NCBI GenBank assembly: GCA_018001015.1
Contig: JAGNIV010000006.1
Location: 62,001 to 126,000 of the forward strand
Direction: 5' to 3'
DNA: 64,000 bases
Source: Phenylobacterium sp.
GTDB taxonomy: Bacteria; Pseudomonadota; Alphaproteobacteria; Caulobacterales; Caulobacteraceae
The position numbers and the translations under genes are program-made. The notes beneath the pieces were generated by a model, which worked only from the letters and a program-made list of their open reading frames with translations, made no database searches and was not told the DNA's origin. Shown here piece by piece: positions 45,140 through 53,174 of the stretch; position 1 is the first letter of the stretch; the number at the start of each line of letters is the position of its first letter.

Positions 45140-46522
45140 TCAGGCCTGTGGACTGTGGCCGACCCGCCCCACAAAGTCGGAATGGGTTTCAAAGTCGCCG
45201 AACTCCGCGATCTGAGGCGCCAGGGTCGCGAGATCGGCGATCCAGCGCTCGGCGTCGGCGAAGCGGTCACGGCGGTTGAAGCGTAATGTCCGGGCGATCA
45301 TGGCGCGGTACACCAGGGACGCCGCCAAGGGATGGCGGCCCTCCAGGGCCAGGGCCGCGGCCTCCAGCCCCTCATAGTCGTCGCCGTCGATCTCGTCGCT
45401 GCGGGCCAGCACCAGGGCGGCGGCCTGACTCACCGTCGGCCACGCCAGGAAGAAGCGCAGGGCGGCGGGGAAACTCTTGAACGCGGCCACGAAGGCCATC
45501 GCCTTGTCCTCCGCCACCACGTCGTCGAAGTCGGGCAGGCGCTTGAGATAGGCCCGCAGCCGGTCGGCCGAGAGCCGCTGCTCGAAGGCGGTCCAGCGCA
45601 CGGCCTGGGCGGCGTCGGCCTGGCCATTGGCCTCCAGAGCGTCGAGATAGGCGTCCTCCCAGGCCTTCAGGCTGGGCGCGGAGGCCACCACCCGGGCCTG
45701 GGAACGGGCCAGGTCGGCGAAGGCCGGCGGCGCCGAGCGCTTCAGGGCCGCAAGGGCCTCGGTCGCACGGCCGGCGGCGGTCAGGCGGCTGGCGATCTGG
45801 GCGCCGGTCCAGGGCTGCAGGGCCTCGCTGGCGGTGATGGTGGCGATGAAGCCGTCGACGTCGCCCTGTGCGTCGGCCAGGGCCTGGACGGCGGCGCGCA
45901 GGGCTGGCTTGGGCCGGCCGCGCCGCGCGATCGCGGCCTCCAGCAGCTGCCGCAGCCGCGCGATCCCCTCGGCGTCCAGGGCCGGCAGGATGATCTCCAC
46001 CAGCCGGACGAAGATCTCGTCCTCGTCGGTCTCCAGGGCCTGGAAGGCGCGCTCGGCGAGCGCCGTCGTCGAGCCCTTGGCGGCCGCCGCGATGGGCCCC
46101 AGGTCCTCGACCGCGCCCAGGAACACCGCCTCCACCTCGCCCTTCTCGTCCTTGGTCAGGCGCAGCACGCCCTCGGCCATGTCCAGGAAGCGCCAGAGGA
46201 ACTCCAGCGCCAGGGCCGGCTTCTGCGCGGCCATCTTGCCGCTGATCATCGCCCGCTGCAGCGACAGATCGCGGACGAACTCCTTGTACTTGCGCCAGTG
46301 GACGCGCGAGCGCCGGGTCTCGATGGCCGCCAGCCGCTTGGCGATCTCGGCCGCCAGGTCCTCGGGGCCTACCTCGCCGGCCAGTTCCATGCGCAGCCGA
46401 CGCTTGATGGTGGGCTGCGCCTCGGCCACCTCCACCAGGATTTCGGCCAGCCGCTCAGCGCCCAGGTCGGCCAGGTTGGCGGCCGTAACGGTCTTGCGCG
46501 ATCCAGGACGCTTCAAACCCAA
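45140..46522 (-). CDS. DUF6880-type helical repeat protein
   Basis: A 460-residue, Ala/Leu-rich, almost wholly alpha-helical protein without signal peptide. It begins TAANLADLGAERLAEILVEV, followed by RRLRMELAGEVGPEDLAAEI. The helices in the second half (for example FVAAFKSFPAALRFFLAWPT and HPLAASLVYRAMIARTL) look like TPR-type units. I recognise it as DUF6880-like. The function is unknown; it is probably cytoplasmic. Confidence 0.8.
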   Translation of the reverse strand: MGLKRPGSRKTVTAANLADLGAERLAEILVEVAEAQPTIKRRLRMELAGEVGPEDLAAEIAKRLAAIETRRSRVHWRKYKEFVRDLSLQRAMISGKMAAQKPALALEFLWRFLDMAEGVLRLTKDEKGEVEAVFLGAVEDLGPIAAAAKGSTTALAERAFQALETDEDEIFVRLVEIILPALDAEGIARLRQLLEAAIARRGRPKPALRAAVQALADAQGDVDGFIATITASEALQPWTGAQIASRLTAAGRATEALAALKRSAPPAFADLARSQARVVASAPSLKAWEDAYLDALEANGQADAAQAVRWTAFEQRLSADRLRAYLKRLPDFDDVVAEDKAMAFVAAFKSFPAALRFFLAWPTVSQAAALVLARSDEIDGDDYEGLEAAALALEGRHPLAASLVYRAMIARTLRFNRRDRFADAERWIADLATLAPQIAEFGDFETHSDFVGRVGHSPQA

Positions 46523-46611
46523 CTCCGTGCGCGGCGTGCCCGCATCAACCCTGTAACGCCCGGGAAGGACCGATGAACAGCCGGCGCATCCCCGACGACC
46601 AGAATGTGGAC

Positions 46612-47439
46612 CTAGCCGAACTTGACGGGGTCGGGACCGATGCGGCCGTCAGGGGTGTGCAGGGCCTGGATCGCCGCCAGGTCCGCGGCGTCGAGAGAGA
46701 ACCCGAAGACATCGAGGTTCGACACGATCCGGGCGGGTGTCACCGATTTCGGGATCACGGTGAGACCGAGGTCAAGGTGCCAGCGGATGATCACCTGGGC
46801 CGCGCTCTTGTGGTGCTTGGCCGCGATACCGGCGATCACCCGGTCTTCCAGCAGCTTGCCTTGGCCCAGCGGGCTCCAGGAGGTGGTGACGATCCCCTTC
46901 TGCGCGTGGAAGGCGCGCAGTTCCGGCTGCTGCCAGCGGGGGTGCAGCTCGATCTGGTTGGCGGCCGGCGTCACGCCGGTCTCGCCGATGATGCGTTCCA
47001 GGTGGGGGATGGCGAAGTTGGACACGCCGATGGACCTGGCCCGGCCCTCCTCGCGCAACCGCACCAGGGCCTTCCAGCTGTCGAGGTAGAGGTCCTGGGT
47101 CGGGGCCGGCCAGTGGATCAGGTAGAGGTCGACATAGTCCATGCCGAGCCGGCTCAGGCTCTTGTCGAAGGCGGCCAGGGCCGCGTCGTAGCCCTGGTTC
47201 TCGTTCCACAGCTTGGTGGTGATGAAGAGCTTGTCGCGGGCGACCCCCGAGCGCTTCACGCCCTCCCCCACACCGGGCTCGTTGCGATAGGCCGAGGCGG
47301 TGTCGATGGCCCGGTAGCCGGCCTCCAGCGCCGTCGCCACGGTGTCGGCGGTGGTGTCGGCCGGGCTCTGCCAGACCCCCAGGCCAACCTGGGGCATGGG
47401 GCGGCCATCGTTGAGCGTCAGGAAGGTCTGGGCGGTCAT
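46612..47439 (-). CDS. Aldo/keto reductase
   Basis: A 275-residue NADPH-dependent reductase of the 2,5-diketo-D-gluconate-reductase type. The catalytic tetrad can be placed: Asp and Tyr in AIDTASAYRNE, Lys in FITTKLWNE and His in DLYLIHWPAP. The cofactor segment is TVIPKSVTPARI. It reduces aldehydes or ketones in the cytoplasm. A GTG at 47448 that overlaps the glyoxalase stop (GTGA) is an alternative start adding three residues. Coupling to glyoxalase I suggests a shared role in removing reactive carbonyls. Confidence 0.92.
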   Translation of the reverse strand: MTAQTFLTLNDGRPMPQVGLGVWQSPADTTADTVATALEAGYRAIDTASAYRNEPGVGEGVKRSGVARDKLFITTKLWNENQGYDAALAAFDKSLSRLGMDYVDLYLIHWPAPTQDLYLDSWKALVRLREEGRARSIGVSNFAIPHLERIIGETGVTPAANQIELHPRWQQPELRAFHAQKGIVTTSWSPLGQGKLLEDRVIAGIAAKHHKSAAQVIIRWHLDLGLTVIPKSVTPARIVSNLDVFGFSLDAADLAAIQALHTPDGRIGPDPVKFG

Positions 47440-47444
47440 GGCGG

Positions 47445-47885
47445 TCACCAGGCGCCGACGTTGGGCATCGAGACCCAGGGCTCGGCCGGCGCCTTGGCGG
47501 GACCCGCCTGCAGCAACTCCACCGAAATGCCGTCCGGCGAGCGGACAAAGGCCATGTGGCCGTCGCGCGGCGGTCGGTTGATGGTCACCCCGCCGGCCTG
47601 CAGCCGGGCGCAGGTCTCGTAGATGTCGTCCACCGCATAGGCCAGGTGGCCAAAGTTGCGGCCGCCCTGATAGTCCTCCGGATCCCAGTTGTGGGTCAGC
47701 TCGACCGTGGGCGCGCGCTCAGCCCGCGCGGCGTCCTCGTCGCCCGGGGCGCACAGGAAGACCAGGGTGAAGCGGCCCATCTTGTTGTCGACCCGGCTGA
47801 CCTCCTTCAGACCCAGCTTGTCGCAATAGAAGGCCAGCGACGCGTCGAGGTCGGCCACGCGGACCATGGTGTGGAGGTACTTCAT
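47445..47885 (-). CDS. gloA: Lactoylglutathione lyase (glyoxalase I)
   Basis: A 146-residue vicinal-oxygen-chelate protein. All four metal ligands of glyoxalase I are present: His in MKYLHTMVRV, Glu in PTVELTHNWD, His in FGHLAYAVDD and Glu in GISVELLQ. It converts the methylglyoxal-glutathione hemithioacetal to S-lactoylglutathione. The ATG at 47885 begins the conserved block; a frame extending 32 codons upstream is not family-like. It precedes and overlaps the aldo/keto reductase gene. Confidence 0.95.
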   Translation of the reverse strand: MKYLHTMVRVADLDASLAFYCDKLGLKEVSRVDNKMGRFTLVFLCAPGDEDAARAERAPTVELTHNWDPEDYQGGRNFGHLAYAVDDIYETCARLQAGGVTINRPPRDGHMAFVRSPDGISVELLQAGPAKAPAEPWVSMPNVGAW

Positions 47886-48081
47886 CGGAAAGCTCTCTCT
47901 AAATTCAATCCAGGGTAGGCGCTGAAGCTTGGCCTTGGCGGCGGGCAAGGTCGTGCCGCGATCTTGCGTCTTCGCGGGCACAATATGCGGCCTTACAACA
48001 TCCTGTCCGCGATTTCATTTGCGCTGGCAGAACGGTGGCATCAAAAGCCGCTGCAACCTATCTGCTTAGGTATGGGGTGGG

Positions 48082-48103
48082 CGACCGATTCATTGGACGG
48101 TCG
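48082..48103. promoter_or_regulatory. Inverted repeat upstream of the RND operon
   Basis: CGACCG-N10-CGGTCG forms a 22-base dyad 34 bases before the adaptor gene. Its size and position suit a TetR- or MarR-type operator controlling the efflux genes. No regulator gene is adjacent. The dyad contains one GATTC site. Confidence 0.3.
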
Positions 48104-48136
48104 TAAAGCGACTGCTGCGCTCGGGGAAACGGCTGT

Positions 48137-49207
48137 ATGCGCGTAAAATCTTCTTACCTGGTCGCGGCCGGCATTGGGCTCGCCGTCGCGCTCTATTTCA
48201 TCATCGGATCGCTGTTCGGCGGCGGTGAGAAGAAGAACGGCGCCGAGGCCAAGCCCGCGGCCGCGCCGGCCCTGCCCTCCGTTCAGGTTGTCCTGACCTC
48301 GGAAAGCCAGCACGGATACGAAGTGGTCATCCGCGGCCGGACGGAATCGGCCCGCACCGTGGTGGTGAAGTCGGAAACCGCCGGCACGGTCGCCTCCACC
48401 CCGGCCACCGAGGGCAGCTTCGTCGCCAAGGGCGCGGTGCTCTGCCGCCTGAACGTCGACGCCCGCCAGGCCAGCCTCGACCAGGCCCGCGCCAACCTGC
48501 GCTCGCGCCAGCTCAGCCAGCAGGCGTCCAGCGAACTGGCCAAGAAGGGCTTCCGCTCCCAGACCCAGGTCCTGCAGGACCAGGCCAACCTCGACAACGC
48601 CCAGGCCCTCGTCCGTCAGGCCGAGATCGGGGTCGAGCAGATGAATATCCGCGCGCCCTTCTCAGGCGTCTTCGACAAGCGCGACGCCGAAATCGGCGCC
48701 TATCTGTCGCCCGGCCAGTCCTGCGGCGCCATGATCGAGCTGAACCCGCTGCTGATCGTCGGCGACCTGCCCGAGAGCGAGGCCGGCAAGCTTCGGATCG
48801 GCGCGCCCGCCACGGCGGTGTTGCTGTCGGGCCAGAGCCTGAACGGCCGCGTCCGCTACGTCTCGCGCGACGCCGATCCGCAGACCCGCACCTATCGCGT
48901 GGAGGTCGCCGTCGCCAACCCGAGCATGAGCATTCGCTCGGGCCTTTCGGCGACGGTGAAGATCTCCGCGGGCTCGGGCCCGGCCCACCAGGTGCCGGTC
49001 TCGTCCCTCGTGCTGGACGCCGCGGGCCGCCAGGGCGTGCGCTACGTCCTGCCCACCAACCAGGTGGCGTTCGCCCCGGTCACGGTGATCGAGGAAGAGC
49101 CCGGCGGCGTCTGGGTGGCGGGTCTCGCGGGTCCCGTGCGCGTCATCACCGTCGGTCAGTCCTATGTGGCCGAAGGTCAGAAGGTTCGGGTCGCCGCAGC
49201 GCGCTAA
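48137..49207 (+). CDS. RND efflux periplasmic adaptor (HlyD/MFP family)
   Basis: A 356-residue membrane-fusion protein. An N-terminal membrane anchor (LVAAGIGLAVALYFIIGSLF) is followed by a lipoyl/barrel-sandwich hybrid interrupted by a helical hairpin (residues about 110-160). A beta-barrel part includes NIRAPFSGVFDKRDAEIGAY and YVSRDADPQTRTYRVEV. It would link the RND pump encoded next to an outer-membrane channel. The pump gene begins 27 bases after its stop. No TolC gene is in this operon; the tolC-like gene at 21288 or another would be needed. Confidence 0.93.
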   Translation: MRVKSSYLVAAGIGLAVALYFIIGSLFGGGEKKNGAEAKPAAAPALPSVQVVLTSESQHGYEVVIRGRTESARTVVVKSETAGTVASTPATEGSFVAKGAVLCRLNVDARQASLDQARANLRSRQLSQQASSELAKKGFRSQTQVLQDQANLDNAQALVRQAEIGVEQMNIRAPFSGVFDKRDAEIGAYLSPGQSCGAMIELNPLLIVGDLPESEAGKLRIGAPATAVLLSGQSLNGRVRYVSRDADPQTRTYRVEVAVANPSMSIRSGLSATVKISAGSGPAHQVPVSSLVLDAAGRQGVRYVLPTNQVAFAPVTVIEEEPGGVWVAGLAGPVRVITVGQSYVAEGQKVRVAAAR

Positions 49208-49234
49208 GCGCCGGCGCCCCTGGAGACAAAGACG

Positions 49235-52200
49235 ATGATCGGACCCTTGATCGACGGCGCGATCAAACGGCGCAAGGTCGTGCTGGGCGTCACCCTGATC
49301 GCCAGCATCTTCGGATTCCTGGCCTATATCGCCATGCCTCGGGAATCCAATCCCGACATCACCATCCCGTTCGTGTCGGTGGTGGTGCCCTATCCGGGCG
49401 TCAGTCCCGAAGACGCCGAGCGTCTCCTGGTCAAGCCCATGGAGACCGAGCTCCAGAGCCTCGAGGGCATCAAGCAGATGAACGCCGTCGCCCGCCAGGG
49501 CATGGCGATCGTCAACCTGGAGTTCGAGGCCGACTTCAACAAGGACAAGGTCCTCCAGGACGTCCGGGCCAAGGTCGACCTGGCGCGCGGCAGGTTCCCG
49601 CCGGACGCCGAAGAACCGATCATCGAGGAAGCCAACTTCTCCGGCGACCCCGTCATCGGCATCGTGCTGTCTGGCGCGGCGCCCGAGCGTGAGCTGGTGC
49701 GCATCGCCCGCGACCTGCAGGACCGCCTGGAGGCCTCCCCCGGCGTGCTGGAAGCCAGCCTCAGCGGCGGCCGCGAAGAGTTCCTGGAAGTCACCATCGA
49801 TCCCATGCGGATGGAGGCCTACAACGTCTCCACCGGCGAAATCTCCCAGGTCATCGCCCGCAACAACCAGCTGGTCCCGGCCGGCGACCTGCGCTCCGGC
49901 GCCGGCAAGTTCGCCGTCAAGGTGCCGGGCGTGGTGGAGAAGCCCGCCGACATCCTCTCCCTGCCCATCAAGAAGAACGGCGATCGCCTGATCACCATCG
50001 GTGACATCGGCGACGTGCGCCGCACCTTCAAGGAAGCCGCCTTCATCAGCCGCTTCAACGGCCAGGCCGCCTATTCCCTCGACGTGTCCAAGCGCTCCGG
50101 CGCCAACGTCCTGGAGACGGTGAAAAATGTCCGCGCCGTGGTGGCCGAGGAACAGAAGCGCTGGCCCGAGACGGTCAAGGTCTCCTTCATTTTCGACGAA
50201 AGCGACTTCATCGGCCGCACGCTCATTGTGCTGGAAAGCGGCCTGATGTCGGCGACCCTGCTGGTGATGATGATCATCGTCGCCAGCCTGGGAATCCGCC
50301 AGGGCCTGATGGTGGGCCTGGCGATCCCGGCCTGCTTCATGCTGGCCTTCCTGATGCTCAACGCCCTGAACATCACCCTCAATCAGATGGTGATGTTCGG
50401 CCTCGTGCTGGCCGTCGGGATCCTGGTCGACGGCGGCATCGTGGTGGTGGAGTACGCGGACCGGAAGATGGCCGAGGGCATGCCCAAGGGCGAGGCCTTC
50501 GCGGCCGCCGGCAAGCGCATGTTCTGGCCGGTGCTGAACGGCACCCTGACCACGTTATGCGCCTTCCTCCCCTTCATGTTCTGGAACTCGATCCCCGGCA
50601 AGTTCATGAGCTTCCTGCCGCTGACCCTGTTCTTCGTGCTGGGCGCCTCGATCTTCGTGGCCCTGATCTTCACGCCGGCCCTGGGCTCCATCGTCGCCCG
50701 CAAGGCCGCGGTGGACGCCGAGCACCTGGCCGAGATCGAGAAGTCCGAGCGGGGCGACCCGCGCGAGATGACCGGCTTCATGGGCTGGTACGCCCGCAAT
50801 ATCAGCTATCTGGGCGAGCACCCCTTCCGGGTGATGGGGGCGACGCTGGCGATCATCGTCGGCATCTTCTACTGGTTCAGCCACACGCCGCACCGCACCG
50901 AGTTCTTCCTCGACCAGGACCCGGAGTTCGTGAACGTCTTCGTCAAGGCGCGGGGCAACATGTCGCCCGAGGCCCAGGACGTCCTGGTGGCCCAGGTCGA
51001 GCGCCGGGTCACCGGCATCAAGGGCGTGGACTCCGTCTATGTGCGCGCCGGCGCGACCGGCGGCGGCGGCCCCAATGGCCCGCCCAACGACACCATCGGC
51101 CGCATCTCGCTGGACTTCTCCGAATATGAGGACCGCAAGGCCCTGGGTCTGCGCGGCAAGGATATCGCCAACGAGATCCGCGAGCGCGTCAAAGACATCC
51201 CCGGCATGCAGATCGAGGTCCGCGAACCCCAGGGCGGTCCGCCCACCGGTAAGGACATCCAGGTCCAACTGCGTGGCAACAATCCTGTCGAGCTGAACAA
51301 GACCGCTGACATGATCAAGGCCAAGCTGGCCACCGATCACCAGCTTATCGAGCTGGAAGATAACCGCACCTCGCCCGGCATCGAGTGGAACCTCACCGTC
51401 GACCGTGAGGCCGCCGGCCGCTACGGGGTCGATGTGCTGAGCGTCGGCCAGGCGATCCAGTACACCACCGGGGGCGTGCTGGTGGGCCGTTTCCGCCCCG
51501 ATGACGCCGAGGACGAACTGGACATCCGGGTGCGCTTTACCCCCGAGGGCCGCAACGTCGCGGCCTTCGAGAGCATGAAGATCCCCACGGCCCAGGGTCC
51601 CGTCCCGGCCAGCTACTTCGTCAAGCGGGTGCCCGCCCAGCAGGTGACCAACATCCAGCGCCGCGACAGCCAGCGCCTGGTGCTGATCCAGGCCAACACG
51701 CCGGAGGGCGTCGCCGCCAACCAGAAGATCGAGCAGCTCAAGACCTGGCTGGAGAAGGCCCCGATCGATAGCTCCGTCCGCTGGAAGTTCACCGGCGCCG
51801 ACGAAGAGGGCCAGAAGGCCGCGGTCTTCTTCATGACCGCCATGGCGGCCTCGCTGTTCATGATGGGCATCATCCTGCTGTGGCAGTTCAACAGCTTCTA
51901 CGGGGTGCTGGTGACGCTCTCGGCGGTGGCCCTGTCCACGGTGGGCGTGCTGCTGGGGGTGCAGGTCAACCTGCTGCACACCTTCGACTACATCTCAGTG
52001 ATCATGCTGGGGACGGGCGTCGTCGCGCTGGCCGGCGTCGTGGTGGGCCACAACATCGTGCTGGTGGACACCTACTACCAGCTTCGGCGCTCGGGCTACG
52101 AGGCTGACGACGCCGCCGTCCGCGCCGCGACCCAGCGGTTCCGCCCGGTGATGCTCACCACCCTGGTGACCGTCGTCGGCCTGCTGCCGCTGATGTTCCA

Positions 52201-52474
52201 GATTCACCCGAACTTCCACAACGGCCATATCGAGTACAAGTCTCCAGGGTCGGAATGGTGGGTGCAGCTGTCGGGCGCCGTCGTCTGGGGCCTGACCTTC
52301 GCCACCCTGCTGACCCTGATCCTAACGCCGGTCCTGCTGGCCGCGCCGAAGGTCATGGCCCGCCGCTTCGGCTGGCTGTGGGAGCGCACCCTGGGGCCGC
52401 GCTTCGGCAAGAAGCCGCCGAGGGATCGCCAGATCGTCTTCGGCGACGACGACGTGCCCAGGGCGGCGGAGTAG
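49235..52474 (+). CDS. RND-family efflux pump, inner-membrane subunit
   Basis: A 1079-residue RND transporter with twelve membrane helices in two repeats and two large periplasmic loops. The opening MIGPLIDGAIKRRKVVLGV and the segment RESNPDITIPFVSVVVPYPG are AcrB/MdtB-like. In helix 4 the usual Asp-Asp pair reads VDGGIVVVEYADRKM, so only one acidic residue is present. In helix 10, VVVGHNIVLVDTYYQLR lacks the AcrB-type lysine. The proton relay thus differs from AcrB. Substrates are unknown. A palindromic element ending in a T-run follows the gene. Confidence 0.93.
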   Translation: MIGPLIDGAIKRRKVVLGVTLIASIFGFLAYIAMPRESNPDITIPFVSVVVPYPGVSPEDAERLLVKPMETELQSLEGIKQMNAVARQGMAIVNLEFEADFNKDKVLQDVRAKVDLARGRFPPDAEEPIIEEANFSGDPVIGIVLSGAAPERELVRIARDLQDRLEASPGVLEASLSGGREEFLEVTIDPMRMEAYNVSTGEISQVIARNNQLVPAGDLRSGAGKFAVKVPGVVEKPADILSLPIKKNGDRLITIGDIGDVRRTFKEAAFISRFNGQAAYSLDVSKRSGANVLETVKNVRAVVAEEQKRWPETVKVSFIFDESDFIGRTLIVLESGLMSATLLVMMIIVASLGIRQGLMVGLAIPACFMLAFLMLNALNITLNQMVMFGLVLAVGILVDGGIVVVEYADRKMAEGMPKGEAFAAAGKRMFWPVLNGTLTTLCAFLPFMFWNSIPGKFMSFLPLTLFFVLGASIFVALIFTPALGSIVARKAAVDAEHLAEIEKSERGDPREMTGFMGWYARNISYLGEHPFRVMGATLAIIVGIFYWFSHTPHRTEFFLDQDPEFVNVFVKARGNMSPEAQDVLVAQVERRVTGIKGVDSVYVRAGATGGGGPNGPPNDTIGRISLDFSEYEDRKALGLRGKDIANEIRERVKDIPGMQIEVREPQGGPPTGKDIQVQLRGNNPVELNKTADMIKAKLATDHQLIELEDNRTSPGIEWNLTVDREAAGRYGVDVLSVGQAIQYTTGGVLVGRFRPDDAEDELDIRVRFTPEGRNVAAFESMKIPTAQGPVPASYFVKRVPAQQVTNIQRRDSQRLVLIQANTPEGVAANQKIEQLKTWLEKAPIDSSVRWKFTGADEEGQKAAVFFMTAMAASLFMMGIILLWQFNSFYGVLVTLSAVALSTVGVLLGVQVNLLHTFDYISVIMLGTGVVALAGVVVGHNIVLVDTYYQLRRSGYEADDAAVRAATQRFRPVMLTTLVTVVGLLPLMFQIHPNFHNGHIEYKSPGSEWWVQLSGAVVWGLTFATLLTLILTPVLLAAPKVMARRFGWLWERTLGPRFGKKPPRDRQIVFGDDDVPRAAE

Positions 52475-52479
52475 CACCA

Positions 52480-52584
52480 CGTCATCCCGGCCGCAGCAAA
52501 GCGGAGAGCCGGGACCCAGGGGCGGCGCTCTTGGCCCCTGGGTCCCGGATCGGCCTATCGCCGTCCGGGATGACGGCGTTTTTT
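52480..52584. repeat. Palindromic repeat acting as terminator
   Basis: Outer arms CGTCATCCCGG (52480-52490) and CCGGGATGACG (52565-52575) enclose inner 15-base arms CCGGGACCCAGGGGC (52509-52523) and GCCCCTGGGTCCCGG (52534-52548), all perfect. Six T follow from 52579. It lies six bases after the RND pump gene, so it probably ends that transcript. The family resembles the REP-like repeats common in Caulobacterales; a half copy is at 29521. Confidence 0.8.
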
Positions 52585-52667
52585 GCTAGGCCTCCTGATA
52601 TGCCTTGGTCAGTCCTGACAGGTGTCCGTCGGCGGGAACCCGCAGAGCCGCGCACTTCGCCATCCCC

Positions 52668-53174
52668 CTAAGGTTCGAACAGGCTGTCGGCGGGCTTGCG
52701 CTTCGGCGCCCTGCGGGGCCGCACGAACATCACGCCCGGATAGCCCTTCAGCGGCGCCATGGCCTCGCCGCGCCAGGTCCAGTCGGCCATCTGGGCGACG
52801 CCGCCGTGATAGCGCGGCTCCCGGCCCGTGCGCTCGGCGAACAAGGCGCGGGGAATGTTGACCATCTTCGGCGACCGGGCCCGCTCATAGAACAGCGGCG
52901 TCCCGCAGCGGGCGCAGAAGCTGCGCGCCGTGCCCAGGTCGGCGTCCTCATAGCGGCTGATGAGCTCCTCGCCCGCCAGGATCCGGAACCGGCTCTTCCA
53001 GCTGCCCACATAGGTGGCGTAGGCCGCTCCCTGGGCATGGCGGCTGGCCGGCGAATGGTCGTGCCAGGCCCAGACCGCCGGCACGTCGATCTCCAGCCTG
53101 ACCGCCCCGCACACGCACCGCCCCTCCGACTGGACGGCCGAGGCCTTCGGCTTGGGCGCGGGGGGTTTGAGCAT
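52668..53174 (-). CDS. GFA/CENP-V-domain protein
   Basis: A 168-residue protein of the glutathione-dependent formaldehyde-activating (GFA/CENP-V) fold. The first Cys-x-Cys (GRCVCGAVRLEID) and the last zinc motif (SFCARCGTPLFYE) are present. The middle Cys-x-x-Cys block expected after the first strand is replaced by VWAWHDHSPASRH, so one zinc site is probably altered. The C-terminus is Pro/Lys rich. Its ATG overlaps the stop of the ABC transporter gene by one base. Confidence 0.85.
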   Translation of the reverse strand: MLKPPAPKPKASAVQSEGRCVCGAVRLEIDVPAVWAWHDHSPASRHAQGAAYATYVGSWKSRFRILAGEELISRYEDADLGTARSFCARCGTPLFYERARSPKMVNIPRALFAERTGREPRYHGGVAQMADWTWRGEAMAPLKGYPGVMFVRPRRAPKRKPADSLFEP

